DNA of 64,000 nt from Sporomusa ovata DSM 2662 (GCF_000445445.1 NZ_ASXP01000002.1:1-64000), one strand, 5' to 3'. Positions 16,909 to 27,444 are shown, counted from the first letter of the stretch. A program made the numbers and translations. Notes: generated from the letters alone by a model not told the origin.

Positions 16909-17931
16909 TTAATTTCTCCTCCCTCGCTCTAATTCTAACTTTACGTAATCAAGCTCAAGGAGTTTTTGTTTTACTTCATTGATGCTAAGGCGGAGTGTAT
17001 TATGAGAATTATACTCATCCTGGGAAGATAATTGTTGGTTACCTATATTAAAATATTTTTCATAATTTAAATCTCGTTTATCTGCAGGAACCCTAAAGAA
17101 AGCATCCATATCCTCAGCTATTGCATATTCCTCTTTTGTAAGGAGAGTTTCGTATAGTTTCTCACCATGTCTTGTTCCTATTATTTTAATGTCGTTATCT
17201 GCATTAAATATTTCTTTTATAGCTTGAGCCAGAACTCCTATTGTACAAGCCGGAGCCTTATGAATCATAATATCTCCTGCTTCAGCATTTTTAAATGCAA
17301 ATATCACAAGATCTACAGCTTCATCAATACTCATCAAAAACCTAGTCATAGTAGGATCAGTTACAGTTAGCGATTGTTTCTTCAGTATTTGCTCAACAAA
17401 AAGCGGAATTACAGAACCACGGGACGCCATAACATTTCCGTATCTAGTACCGCAGATAAGAGTCGCCTTTGATAAAACTGTTTTAGATTTTGCAACAAAA
17501 ACTTTTTCCATCATAGCTTTTGATATTCCCATGGCATTTATTGGATAAGCCGCTTTATCTGTGGATAGACAAATTACTTTTTTTACGCCAAATTCTATAG
17601 CTGCGGTTAGAACGTTATCTGTGCCGATAATATTTGTTTTCACAGCTTCAAGAGGAAAAAACTCGCATGAGGGGACTTGCTTTAATGCTGCCGCATGAAA
17701 TATATAATCAACACCATGAATAGCATTTTTTACACTAGCTAAATCCCTAACATCACCGATATAAAATTTCAATTTATCTGTTTTATATAGTTTTCTCATA
17801 TCATCTTGTTTTTTTTCATCTCTTGAGAATATGCGTATTTCGGCAATATCCGAATGTAAAAATCTTTTCATTACAGCATTTCCAAATGAGCCCGTTCCAC
17901 CTGTAATTAATATGGTTTTGTTATTAAACAT
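16909..17931 (-). CDS. capE: UDP-GlcNAc 4,6-dehydratase/5-epimerase, CapE/FnlA type
   Basis: A 340-aa SDR, first gene of the operon, very close in sequence to CapE/FnlA: TGGTGSFGNAVMKRFL cofactor motif, IFSRDEKKQDDMRK, AALKQVPSCEFFP, LSTDKAAYPINAMGISKA (Met replaces the usual catalytic Tyr, as in CapE), and CGTRYGNVMASRGSV. It converts UDP-GlcNAc to UDP-2-acetamido-2,6-dideoxy-L-arabino-4-hexulose, the first step to UDP-L-FucNAc. ATG preceded by GGGAGAATTTCTAC. The operon promoter should lie in 17932-18080, but no clear box pair is visible. Confidence 0.88.
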   Translation of the reverse strand: MFNNKTILITGGTGSFGNAVMKRFLHSDIAEIRIFSRDEKKQDDMRKLYKTDKLKFYIGDVRDLASVKNAIHGVDYIFHAAALKQVPSCEFFPLEAVKTNIIGTDNVLTAAIEFGVKKVICLSTDKAAYPINAMGISKAMMEKVFVAKSKTVLSKATLICGTRYGNVMASRGSVIPLFVEQILKKQSLTVTDPTMTRFLMSIDEAVDLVIFAFKNAEAGDIMIHKAPACTIGVLAQAIKEIFNADNDIKIIGTRHGEKLYETLLTKEEYAIAEDMDAFFRVPADKRDLNYEKYFNIGNQQLSSQDEYNSHNTLRLSINEVKQKLLELDYVKLELERGRRN

Positions 17932-18075
17932 GTAGAAATTCTCCCTTAATTAACTCTCGTTTCTTCATTATTCTTGATATCTGATATACCACAGTATTTC
18001 ACTTTAACATTTCAAGTCTGCTCATAGGATAGTGTATGAGGCTGCAGAAAATTTGTGTAAAGAAATATGAAAATC

Positions 18076-18116
18076 TAAAAACAGACCTCCACTCGTAACT
18101 AGAGTGTGGTCTGTAT
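18076..18116 (-). terminator. Distal terminator after the rRNA operon
   Basis: The ACAGACC and GGTCTGT arms with inner CACTC/GAGTG pairing are followed on the minus strand by TTTTTAG. It is the second hairpin downstream of tRNA-fMet. Confidence 0.65.
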
Positions 18117-18152
18117 TCCTCTTACGCAATTGATATATGACGCTTTCAGACA

Positions 18153-18195
18153 AATAAAAAATGCTAAGCAAGGTACATTACCTTGTTTAGCATTA
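18153..18195 (-). terminator. Proximal rRNA operon terminator
   Basis: The AATGCTAA-GCAAGGTA arms pair with TACCTTG-TTTAGCATT around CAT. A TTTTTTATTT tract follows on the minus strand, directly after tRNA-fMet. Confidence 0.8.
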
Positions 18196-18202
18196 ACTAT
18201 CA

Positions 18203-18278
<76 letters not shown>

Positions 18279-18283
18279 ATGTG

Positions 18284-18434
18284 CTCGACATTCGATTGTC
18301 GACTTACGACTTTCGATATATCTCTTTTATGAAGGTATGTTCCTTCAAAACTTCACAGAAGAAAGACTGCGCACAATTAAATACTGTTAGTTCACTTTCT
18401 ATCGACAGTCGAAAATCGAAGGTCGATAGTCGAT
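18284..18434 (-). repeat. TCGA-arm inverted repeat, 23S-tRNA spacer
   Basis: Arms built of TCGAC-type iterations (18284-18319 and 18404-18434) enclose about 85 nt and fill the space between the 23S 3' end and tRNA-fMet. It belongs to the same family as the inserts inside 16S and 23S, and is probably a double-stranded processing site. Confidence 0.7.
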
Positions 18435-18709
18435 TAAGTCAAGTCCTCGGCCTATTAGTACCAGTCAGCTGCATGGATTACTCCACTTCCACATCTGGCC
18501 TATCTACCTTGTCATCTGCAAGGGGCCTTACTTCTTTCGAATGACAGACCTCATCTTAAGGCTGGTTTCACGCTTAGATGCTTTCAGCGTTTATCCTTTC
18601 CGAACGTAGCTACCCAGCTCTACTCCTGGCGGAATAACTGGTACACCATTGGTTCGTCCACTCCGGTCCTCTCGTACTAGGAGCAGTTCCCTTCAAGTCT
18701 CTTACGCCC

Positions 18710-18756
<47 letters not shown>

Positions 18757-18764
18757 ACGTACCA

Positions 18765-18798
<34 letters not shown>

Positions 18799-18799
18799 A

Positions 18800-18854
<55 letters not shown>

Positions 18855-19026
18855 ATGGACTCTTGGGAGAGATTAGCCTGTTATCCCCAGGGTAGCTTTT
18901 ATCCGTTGAGCGATGGCCCTTCCACTCGGTACCACCGGATCACTAAGCCCGACTTTCGTCCCTGCTCGTCTTGTCTGACTCGCAGTCAAGCTCCCTTCTG
19001 CCTTTACACTCTTCGCGCGATTTCCA

Positions 19027-19066
<40 letters not shown>

Positions 19067-19067
19067 C

Positions 19068-19103
<36 letters not shown>

Positions 19104-19356
19104 CTGTCCTCAGCGTCGTTACTTCTTGAGTTAGAATTCCAGTAAATAAAGGGTGGTATCCCAACATTGACTCCATCAAGACTGGCGTCCTGATTTCTCT
19201 GTCTCCCACCTATCCTGTACATCATTTACCAAAACTCAATGTCAGGTTGCAGTAAAGCTCCATGGGGTCTTTCTGTCCAGTCGCGGGTAACCTGCATCTT
19301 CACAGGTATTTCAATTTCACCGGGTCCCTCGTTGAGACAGTGCCCAAGTCGTTACA

Positions 19357-19442
<86 letters not shown>

Positions 19443-20157
19443 AATTCACAGCTTCGAGTTACCTCTAACCGCTCCTCTTAACCTTCCGGCACCGGGCAGG
19501 TGTCAGCACCTATACGTCAGCTTTCGCTTTAGCAGGCACCTGTGTTTGTGGTAAACAGTCGCTTGGGCCTCTTTTTTGCAACTCATTTTCGCTTCGACCG
19601 TTTCTAGTCTACACGATATATAAGCTCCCCTTTTCCCGAAGTTACGGGGACATTTTGCCGAGTTCCTTAACGAGGGTTCTCCCGCGCACCTTAGGATTCT
19701 CTCCCCGCCTACCTGTGTCGGTTTACGGTACGGGCACCTATTATCTCACTAGAAGCTTTTCTTGACAGTGTGGGATCAATCAATTCACCGTTATTGCTAA
19801 CAGCTACCCATTACTTCTCAGGTTCCAGCAGAGCGGATTTGCCTGCTCTGCACCCTACAAGCTTAGACGCGAATTTCCATCCTCGCGCTCATTTACCCTA
19901 CTGTGTCACTCCATCGCTCAAACGACTCTAGGTGGTACTGGATTTTTAACCAGTTGTCCATCGCCTACGCATTTACGCCTCGACTTAGGTCCCGACTTAC
20001 TCTGAGCGGACGATCCTTCCTCAGAAATCCTTAGGCTTTCGGTGGACAAGATTCTCACTTGTCTTTTCGCTACTCATACCGGCATTCTCACTTCTTATCA
20101 GTCCACAACTCCTTACGGTATTGCTTCTCTCTAATAAGAACGCTCCCCTACCCCTTC

Positions 20158-20586
20158 TCGACAGTCGACTTTCGATTTCCGATTTTCGATTATTTCATGG
20201 CTTGTATGAATTTCGATATTTGTCTACTTAGATGGTCATATATCTCTTTTAATTCATTATACTCTTGGTCGATATATCCAAGATCTTTTACCATTTCCAG
20301 TAGTACTTGTACTTCGTTGCAAGAGCCTAATGCGTTTATCAAAAATGATTTAAAATCATTTTGATGAATCTTTCGTCCATATCCTTCCGCTATATTTAGC
20401 GGTATAGATATAGCTGCTCTACGCATCTGACTTCCTAGTTCATACGTTTCATGTTTTGGAAATGTGACTGTCAATCTATGAATTCTTAGCGATGTATCAT
20501 ATGATTTCTGATATATTGCTAATTCTTTATAGCCAGACATTTTTCACACTCCTATCGAATATCGAATGTCAAAAGTCGACTGTCGA
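20158..20586 (-). other. 23S intervening sequence (IVS) carrying an ORF, helix 45 region
   Basis: A 429-nt insert interrupts the segment between AGCTTCGG-type sequence and GGGTAGGGGAGCG-type sequence, the helix 45 position that is a classic site for 23S IVSs. TCGACAGTCGAC-type arms at both ends can form a long stem. By analogy with known IVSs, RNase III would excise it and leave a fragmented 23S. Confidence 0.85.
20190..20540 (-). CDS. 23S rRNA IVS-encoded four-helix-bundle protein
   Basis: A 116-aa protein of the PF05635 family (often called S23 or IVS protein). Typical residues are ELAIYQKSYDTSLRIHRLT, YELGSQMRRAAISIPLNIAEG and the C-terminal helix EIYDHLSRQISKFI. It lies wholly within the helix 45 insert, in the same orientation as the rRNA, with its own AGGAG ribosome binding site 8 nt before the ATG. 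The family forms pentameric four-helix bundles; the function is unknown. It is presumably translated from the excised or precursor RNA. Confidence 0.92.
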   Translation of the reverse strand: MSGYKELAIYQKSYDTSLRIHRLTVTFPKHETYELGSQMRRAAISIPLNIAEGYGRKIHQNDFKSFLINALGSCNEVQVLLEMVKDLGYIDQEYNELKEIYDHLSRQISKFIQAMK

Positions 20587-20642
20587 AAAAGCCATAGCTT
20601 CGGTTCCGTGCTTTAGCCCCGGACATCTTCGGCGCACAATCT

Positions 20643-20674
<32 letters not shown>

Positions 20675-21497
20675 TGGTGGCTGCTTCTAAGCCAACATCC
20701 TGGTTGTTTCGGAAATTCCACATCCTTTGCCACTTAGCACGGCATTGGGGACCTTAGCTGATGGTCTGGGCTGTTTCCCTTTTGACTACGGATCTTATCA
20801 CTCGCAGTCTGACTCCCAGGTTAAAGTATATCCATTCGTAGTTTGACAAGGTTCAGTAATCTATAAGACCCCTAGCCCTATCAGTGCTCTACCGTCTATA
20901 CTCATTACCTGAGGCTAGCCCTAAAGCTATTTCGGGGAGAACCAGCTATCTCCGCGTTCGATTGGCATTTCACCCCTATCCACAACTCATCCCAAAGCTT
21001 TTCAACGCTCACGGGTTCGGTCCTCCACGCATTTTTACCTGCGCTTCAACCTGGCCATGGATAGATCACTGCGGTTTCGGGTCTACAATAACTAACTCTC
21101 GCCCTATTTAGACTCGCTTTCGCTTCGGCTCCGTGTTTCCCACTTAACCTCGCTAGTTACTGTAACTCGCCGATTCATTCTTCAATAGGCACGCCGTCGA
21201 CCATATAAAGGTCTTCGACTGCTTGTAGACATACGGTTTCAGGTTCTCTTTCACTCCCCTCCCGGGGTGCTTTTCACCTTTCCCTCACGGTACTATGCGC
21301 TATCGGTCGCCAAGGAGTATTTTGCCTTGGAGGGTGGTCCCCCCTGCTTCCCACAGGGTTCCTCGTGTCCCGTGGTACTCTGGATTCTGACCCTCAGATG
21401 CAATCTTTCGTTTACAGGGCTGTTACCTTCTGTGGCCTACCTTTCCAGGTAGTTCAACTAGATATTTTCTGATTTATGTCAGTCCTCAACCCCCTGC

Positions 21498-21588
21498 TCG
21501 ACATTCGACCTTCGACTTTAGACTTTCGATAGGGGTTTGGTAACTTTCGTCTCCCTTCGAATGTCGCATGTCGAAAATCCAATGTCGA
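21498..21588 (-). other. 23S intervening sequence, domain I, ~270 nt from the 5' end
   Basis: A 91-nt insert replaces a short variable hairpin between GGGAAGAGCCCAAACC and GGGGTTGAGGACT (minus strand). The arms begin TCGACATTCGACC and, on the other side, GTTCGACATTGGA (as complement), so the whole insert is one imperfect hairpin with the same arm motif as the other elements. Confidence 0.8.
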
Positions 21589-22036
21589 ACAGGGTTTGGG
21601 CTCTTCCCCGTTCGCTCGCCGCTACTTGGGGAATCTCAATTGATTACTTTTCCTCCGGGTACTTAGATGTTTCAGTTCCCCGGGTGCCCTCCTAACTTAC
21701 GTTAGGTGACGGTGCATTACCACCGCCGGGTTCCCCCATTCGGAAATCCAGGAGTCAAAGCTTGCTTGCAGCTCTTCCTGGCATATCGGAGCTTACCCCG
21801 TCCTTCGTCGGCTCTTGGCGCCTAGGCATCCGCCGTATGCCCTTAGTAACTTGACTTATTTTAAGTCTTGTTGCTACATACTTTGTCTCTCGGCTATATT
21901 TTACTATGCCGAGGTTTTAGCTTACGTTTTGCCTTCAGTTAAATCCTAATTGCGCTTCGTTAAGTTTGCTCTTCATATTTGCATATGAGGCATTCTTTAC
22001 TTTGCTTTCTTCTGTGCAGTTTTCAAGGAACACTTA

Positions 22037-22109
22037 CTCGACTTTCGATTTGCGACTTTGGACTTTCGATGGTTTATCGAAGGTCATACGTCTAATGTCG
22101 ACTGTCGAG
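22037..22109 (-). repeat. TCGA-arm inverted repeat, 5S-23S spacer
   Basis: CTCGACTTTCGATTTGCGAC-type and GTCGACTGTCGAG-type arms separated by a TTTAT loop form a compact hairpin adjoining the 3' end of 5S. Confidence 0.75.
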
Positions 22110-22112
22110 ATG

Positions 22113-22227
22113 AACCAGCAACTTCCTAATCTCCCAGGCCGTTTCCAACCAAGTACCTTCGGCGTTTGTGGGCGTAACTACTGTGTTCGGTATGCGGAAC
22201 AGGTCACACGTTTTATCGCCGCTAAAA
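22113..22227 (-). rRNA. rrf: 5S ribosomal RNA, located between 16S and 23S
   Basis: The minus strand shows the 5S core CATACCGAACACAG, the AAGGTACTTGGT segment, and AACGGCCTGGGAGATTAGGA. The terminal stem TTAGCGGC (5') pairs with GTTGCTGG (3'). The length of about 115 nt fits. No second 5S is seen after 23S. Ends are accurate to a few bases. Confidence 0.88.
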
Positions 22228-22440
22228 ATATATACTACCTCACGGCTTTGACGAAGACTCTCTTTACATTACAGAACACACAGTGTAATATTCAAAGGTA
22301 CGTGAGTACCTTCCTTCCCACAGCTATCGTCACTGGATATGTTGTTTTCAGGAATACTAACGTTATCATAGTTACTCGTGTATTTCAACAAGTAATTTTT
22401 GGTAACTTGCATTCCCTCAAAACCAAACAATGTAAGAGTA

Positions 22441-22579
22441 TTCGACAATCGATTTTCGACCTGCGACTTTCGAAAAAGGCAAGGTTTCTATCTCTTGTCT
22501 TGCATCTGCCAAATGTACCGACCTGGAAGTTGATTCGTGTTTATCGTCGAAGATCGAAGGTCGACCTTCGAACGTCGAA
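22441..22579 (-). repeat. TCGA-arm inverted repeat, 16S-5S spacer
   Basis: The arms TTCGACAATCGATTTTCGAC and, from the other end, TTCGACGTTCGAAGGTCGAC (complement) enclose about 65 nt. The element ends 12 nt from the 16S 3' end. The rest of the spacer (22228-22440) has no tRNA gene. Confidence 0.75.
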
Positions 22580-22590
22580 TCGGTTCTCCC

Positions 22591-22650
<60 letters not shown>

Positions 22651-22684
22651 AATCATCGGCCCCACCTTAGACGGCTAGTTCCGG

Positions 22685-22781
22685 TTCGACATTCGACCTT
22701 CGACCTTTGACTTTCGATTGGGTTCTTGCAAGACTTTCGTCTTTCCTTTCGATTGTCGTATGTCGAAAATCCAATGTCGAA
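22685..22781 (-). other. Insert in 16S helix 44 (97 nt)
   Basis: It sits between GGGGTAACC and GGAACTAGCC (minus strand), where helix 44 normally ends in a short loop. The arms TTCGACATT... from both ends are complementary, with repeated TCGA cores, so helix 44 is either greatly extended or cut at this hairpin. Confidence 0.85.
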
Positions 22782-22819
22782 TCGGTTACCCCACCGGCTT
22801 CGGGTGTTGTCAACTTTCG

Positions 22820-22871
<52 letters not shown>

Positions 22872-23117
22872 CTGACCTGCGATTACTAGCGATTCCGACT
22901 TCACGGAGGCGAGTTGCAGCCTCCGATCCGAACTGAGAGCTTGTTTATGCGTTTGGCTTACCCTCGCGGGCTTGCTTCGCTTTGTTTAAGCCCATTGTAG
23001 TACGTGTGTAGCCCAGGACATAAGGGGCATGATGACTTGACGTCATCCCCGCCTTCCTCCGCATTGTCTGCGGCAGTCTCCCTTGAGTTCCCACCTTTAC
23101 GTGCTGGCAACAAAGGA

Positions 23118-23183
<66 letters not shown>

Positions 23184-23251
23184 CCACCTGTTTTCGTGTA
23201 TCCCGAAGGATAGGAACTAATCTCTTAGCTTTTCACTCAATGTCAAGTCCT

Positions 23252-23288
<37 letters not shown>

Positions 23289-23289
23289 A

Positions 23290-23348
<59 letters not shown>

Positions 23349-23428
23349 CCCCAGGCGGGGTACTTATTGCGTTTGCTTGCGGCACAGAAGGGGTCGATAC
23401 CCTCTACACCTAGTACCCATCGTTTACG

Positions 23429-23475
<47 letters not shown>

Positions 23476-23693
23476 CGCCTCAGTGTCAGACACAGTCCAG
23501 AAAGTCGCCTTCGCCACTGGTGTTCCTCCCAATATCTACGCATTTCACCGCTACACTGGGAATTCCACTTTCCTCTCCTGCACTCAAGATCTCCAGTTTC
23601 CTGCGCCTATACGGGGTTGAGCCCCGCACTTAGACACACGACTTAAAAATCCACCTACACGCCCTTTACGCCCAATAATTCCGGACAACGCTT

Positions 23694-23737
<44 letters not shown>

Positions 23738-23874
23738 GCTTCCTCCTTTGGTACCGTCATTGCTCTACATTATTCACATAAAGCACGTTCGTCCCAAACG
23801 ACAGAGCTTTACAATCCGAAGACCTTCTTCACTCACGCGGCGTTGCTCCGTCAGACTTTCGTCCATTGCGGAAG

Positions 23875-23930
<56 letters not shown>

Positions 23931-23962
23931 CGTTCATCCTCTCAGACCGGCTACTGATCGTC

Positions 23963-23994
<32 letters not shown>

Positions 23995-24164
23995 AATCAG
24001 ACGCAGACCCATCTCTAAGCGGTAGCATATTCAGAGGCCACCTTTCTTATCTTAGTCATGCGACCAAGATACCACATTCGGTATTAGCACCACTTTCGCG
24101 GTGTTGTCCCCAATTTAGAGGCAGGTTGTCTACGCGTTACTCACCCGTTCGCCACTAGGCCATA

Positions 24165-24275
24165 CTCGACTTTCGACTCTCGATTTTCGACTTTCGATAT
24201 TCCTAAAGCAGAATATTTCCCATCAATACCATCGTTATTCTTTCGATGGTCGAATGTCCAAAGTCGAAGGTCGAG
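24165..24275 (-). other. Insert in 16S helix 6 / V1 (111 nt)
   Basis: It begins about 76 nt from the 16S 5' end. The GGCCATGCTCGACC... arm pairs with its partner near GAGTATGGCC over roughly 40 imperfect base pairs, with an AT-rich internal loop. Same arm motif as the other elements. Confidence 0.85.
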
Positions 24276-24283
24276 CATGGCCC

Positions 24284-24321
<38 letters not shown>

Positions 24322-24523
24322 GTCCTGAGCCAGGATCAAACTCTCCATAAAGAATTTTATGAAAAGCCAATTGGCTCTTTAAAGCTATTAAGAAATTGTT
24401 TTTGGTTTTGTATGTCGCAAGCGACATACTACCGCACATCTGGCTTTTTGATGCATTACTTACATTGTTCAGTTTTCAGGGAACATTTTGTCGTTCGCAT
24501 CCTCGCGGAGCCAACATCTATAT

Positions 24524-24552
24524 ATGTTATCACATTTGTTTCACTGTGTCAA
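24524..24552 (-). promoter_or_regulatory. rRNA operon promoter, proximal
   Basis: TTGACA (-35, 24547-24552), a 17-bp spacer and TAACAT (-10, 24524-24529), about 170 nt upstream of the 16S 5' end. The leader downstream to 24352 holds no gene. Confidence 0.8.
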
Positions 24553-24625
24553 CATTTTTTATTCATTCCAACTAAGTTGTTAGCTTGATTTGGAATATTT
24601 CATCGCTCATCAAGGCGACTCACTT

Positions 24626-24654
24626 ATAGTATCATGCCTTACCGGTTACGTCAA
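24626..24654 (-). promoter_or_regulatory. rRNA operon promoter, distal
   Basis: TTGACG (-35, 24649-24654), a 17-bp spacer and TACTAT (-10, 24626-24631). Tandem with the proximal promoter, 102 bp apart, an arrangement common for rrn operons. Confidence 0.75.
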
Positions 24655-24735
24655 CTGCGAATTTATGTATATTATCACACAGTTGCAAAGTAGACTACCT
24701 AAACGAGTCGCCTTCTTCCTACATCCCAACCTTGC

Positions 24736-25998
24736 TCAAAGATATTCCTCACCAGGATCAAGGTACATCGAATAATCTATCATATATAACGGATAAGACA
24801 ACTCCAACGTTTGTGTCCGACCATCCCAGTGGGCTGCCATATTAAATAATTGTCCCATATCATTGACAGTTATAAATGGCTGTCCGTCTACAATGATAAT
24901 GGGGGCTGCTCTCCCGTGAATGAGCAATTCCGGTGTACCAGGCTGCCATTTTAACCGTTCACCTAACACGGTAGCTACGGTCAACGCTGGCACCATCCAG
25001 ACGGATTCTTGCTGGTAAATGTCGCAAGATAGGATTTGCCCGTCGAATTTGGCCACAGGCAAAATGAATTCCAGGCAATTTTGACTGTCATTCCATACTT
25101 CCCTGCCACCAAATAATGTTGGCAAGTATTTCAGACTAATATATATTGTATTACCACGTTTTTTGCCGGGAACTATTTTATTTTGTCGGAATACTGTTTG
25201 GCGGCTTTCATCCCATTTTACCGAAGTATTTAGACTATCAGCCAATGCCATAACCGGTATTTGTTTTTCACCAGCTATAGAAATTATGTGTTCTGAACGC
25301 ATTGTTCCGTTTATCTTGAGCTTGTGAATTTGGGCAAATTCTATTTGTCTGTCAGGAACCTCCTGAATCAATGACTTCAAGAAGGTATCTTCAGCCAAAC
25401 CATCTAAACCAGCTTTGGCAAGTGCCTGTTTAACACCAGTTAGTGTAATCCTCTGCCTGCCATAGACATCCGGATAAATGCCAATAGAGGCTTTTCCGTT
25501 GGCGTCAACCCGTACTTTAACCCGTTCATACTCTATCTTAACCGGCGTATCACAAGCAACATATTCAAATAACTCTTCCACATCTGCTTCCTGCATTCGT
25601 ACACAACCATTCGACACAGCTCCTCCAATCGACCAAGGTGCGTTTGTTCCATGAATGCCGTACATAGGCGCAATACCCAGCCAGCGATATCCCAGGGGAT
25701 TATTCGGCCCTGACGGCACTACAGTTCCTTTGTCCGGAGGGTACCAGCAGGGATCTACTTCCTTTTCTATTATTGAAAACTCTCCCGTAGGCGTAGGAGA
25801 AGACGGTTTACCAACAGCAATCTGGTATTCTTTGAGTAGAGTATCCCCTTTGTATAATTCCAGTGTATGACTGGGAAGATTGATGATAATTCGTGGTAAC
25901 AAATCTGACATCATAGCCTGAGCATCGCCGGGCAAAATAGTCATGATAAAAACAAGGATTACCCAAAAAACCTGTTTGTATACCCACTTTTTATTCAT
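24736..25998 (-). CDS. Secreted L,D-transpeptidase (YkuD) with stalk domains
   Basis: ATG at 25998 is chosen because AAAGGGGATGG lies 9 nt upstream. The 420-aa product has an N-terminal signal peptide or anchor (KQVFWVILVFIMTILPGDAQA). The YkuD catalytic domain (residues ~35-165) begins RIIINLPSHTLELYKGD and carries MYGIHGTNAPWSIG and SNGCVRM with the catalytic Cys and upstream His. The C-terminal half holds copper-amine-oxidase-N-like stalk repeats (IPVMALADSLNTSVKWDE; ITVNDMGQLFN). It likely forms 3-3 peptidoglycan cross-links or attaches proteins to the wall in the periplasm. It lies upstream of the rRNA promoters in the same direction, as a single gene. Confidence 0.88.
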   Translation of the reverse strand: MNKKWVYKQVFWVILVFIMTILPGDAQAMMSDLLPRIIINLPSHTLELYKGDTLLKEYQIAVGKPSSPTPTGEFSIIEKEVDPCWYPPDKGTVVPSGPNNPLGYRWLGIAPMYGIHGTNAPWSIGGAVSNGCVRMQEADVEELFEYVACDTPVKIEYERVKVRVDANGKASIGIYPDVYGRQRITLTGVKQALAKAGLDGLAEDTFLKSLIQEVPDRQIEFAQIHKLKINGTMRSEHIISIAGEKQIPVMALADSLNTSVKWDESRQTVFRQNKIVPGKKRGNTIYISLKYLPTLFGGREVWNDSQNCLEFILPVAKFDGQILSCDIYQQESVWMVPALTVATVLGERLKWQPGTPELLIHGRAAPIIIVDGQPFITVNDMGQLFNMAAHWDGRTQTLELSYPLYMIDYSMYLDPGEEYL

Positions 25999-26082
25999 AC
26001 AGCCATCCCCTTTTAGCAAATGCTTAAGACAATAACATATATGAGGTTGAAGTGGTTGATATGCGCTAATTTGTCAGACAAG

Positions 26083-26127
26083 CACAAAAAAAGAAAGGAA
26101 CTGTGTTTTTCTCCAGCACCTTTCTTC
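26083..26127 (-). terminator. Terminator of the pantothenate operon
   Basis: AGAAAGG..CTG and CAG..CCTTTCT arms, followed on the minus strand by TTTTTTT. It lies about 50 nt after the panD stop. Confidence 0.75.
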
Positions 26128-26175
26128 ATAACCACCTATTGATCTACTTAAACGGCATAGACTATGACGTAGAAC

Positions 26176-26565
26176 TTACCGTGCGGCTGTTTGACCATGG
26201 AGTTCACCCTGCCTTATTTCCGCAATCCGATTAGCCTCATCAACCATCACTATTTTGGGCCGATATTTTTTCTGCTTTGCTTCTGTCATCATCGCATATG
26301 CAATGATGATAACCACATCACCGCGCTGCACCAGCCGGGCGGCAGCCCCGTTTAAACAAATGATCCCTGAATTTCTCGGCCCGCTGATTACATAGGTTTC
26401 TAACCGGCTGCCATTATTGTTATTTACAATCTGAACCTTTTCATTAGGTAAAATACCTGTTGCTTCTAACAATGCCTCGTCTATCGTAATGCTTCCCATG
26501 TAATTCAAGTTGGCTTCGGTGACAGTAGCACAATGAATTTTTGCTTTTAGTGAAGTCAACAACAT
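26176..26565 (-). CDS. panD: Aspartate 1-decarboxylase
   Basis: A 129-aa pyruvoyl-dependent enzyme making beta-alanine from L-aspartate for pantothenate synthesis. The YMGSITID motif contains the Gly-Ser self-cleavage site at residues 24-25; CATVTEANLNY and LNGAAARLVQRGDVVIII are also typical. The start codon overlaps the panC stop by one base (TGATG), which indicates translational coupling. Last gene of the operon. Confidence 0.97.
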   Translation of the reverse strand: MLLTSLKAKIHCATVTEANLNYMGSITIDEALLEATGILPNEKVQIVNNNNGSRLETYVISGPRNSGIICLNGAAARLVQRGDVVIIIAYAMMTEAKQKKYRPKIVMVDEANRIAEIRQGELHGQTAAR

Positions 26566-27413
26566 CAGCTTGCCTCCAGTATGATGTTATCAATCAGTCT
26601 GGTTGTACCAAACCTGACTGCAAGTGCTAACAATGCTTTTTTTGATAAAGTGCTGGCAGACTCCAACTCAGGATAGCTGTAAATTTCAACATATTCCAGG
26701 TTAGCTAATGGTTGCTCCGTGATAACACTAACTACTGCTGCACGAATTTTCGCTATATCCCGCTCGCCCTCATGAACAAGCCGCTCTGCCAGCGAAAGGC
26801 TCTGTGACAAGACCAGCGCCGCGCTGCGTTCCTCAGTTGATAAATATCTGTTACGTGAACTCATCGCCAAACCATCATCCTCGCGCACAATCGGTACAAT
26901 TTCAAGCTGCACATTCATGTTTAAGTCACGAACCATCTGGTCGATTACCAGTACCTGTTGGGCATCCTTCTGTCCAAAAAACGCCTTATCCGGCTGTACG
27001 ATGTTAAATAATTTACTAACAACAGTTGTAACGCCACGAAAGTGTCCGGGACGGGAAAGCCCGCATAATTTGTCTGTTATTTCTTCGACATATACATAAC
27101 TGGCATACCTATTAGGATACATCTCAGCTACAGTTGGATGAAAAATGGCATCCACGCCCACACCACTTGCTTTTTCACTATCACCTGCCAAGTCACGCGG
27201 ATAACACGCCAAGTCCTCCTGCGGACCGAATTGAGTAGGATTAACAAAGATACTAGTGATGACAATATCACACTGTGCTTTGGCACACCGCATCAGCGCC
27301 AAATGGCCTTCATGCAATGCCCCCATAGTGGGAACCAAAGCGATGCTTTTCCCTTGTTTCCTGGCAGCACTAACAAAAGTACGCATTTCCTGAATAGTTT
27401 CTATTACTCGCAT
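26565..27413 (-). CDS. panC: Pantothenate synthetase
   Basis: A 282-aa enzyme; ATP-dependent condensation of pantoate with beta-alanine in the cytoplasm. The nucleotidyltransferase HxGH-type motif is in PTMGALHEGHLALM. Other signatures are IFVNPTQFGPQEDL, FFGQKDAQQ, and the KMSKS-like MSSRNRYLS. Normal length. It sits between panB and panD in the operon. Confidence 0.97.
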   Translation of the reverse strand: MRVIETIQEMRTFVSAARKQGKSIALVPTMGALHEGHLALMRCAKAQCDIVITSIFVNPTQFGPQEDLACYPRDLAGDSEKASGVGVDAIFHPTVAEMYPNRYASYVYVEEITDKLCGLSRPGHFRGVTTVVSKLFNIVQPDKAFFGQKDAQQVLVIDQMVRDLNMNVQLEIVPIVREDDGLAMSSRNRYLSTEERSAALVLSQSLSLAERLVHEGERDIAKIRAAVVSVITEQPLANLEYVEIYSYPELESASTLSKKALLALAVRFGTTRLIDNIILEAS

Positions 27414-27444
27414 TGCCTACATTCCTCTCCTTACCACAATTCAA

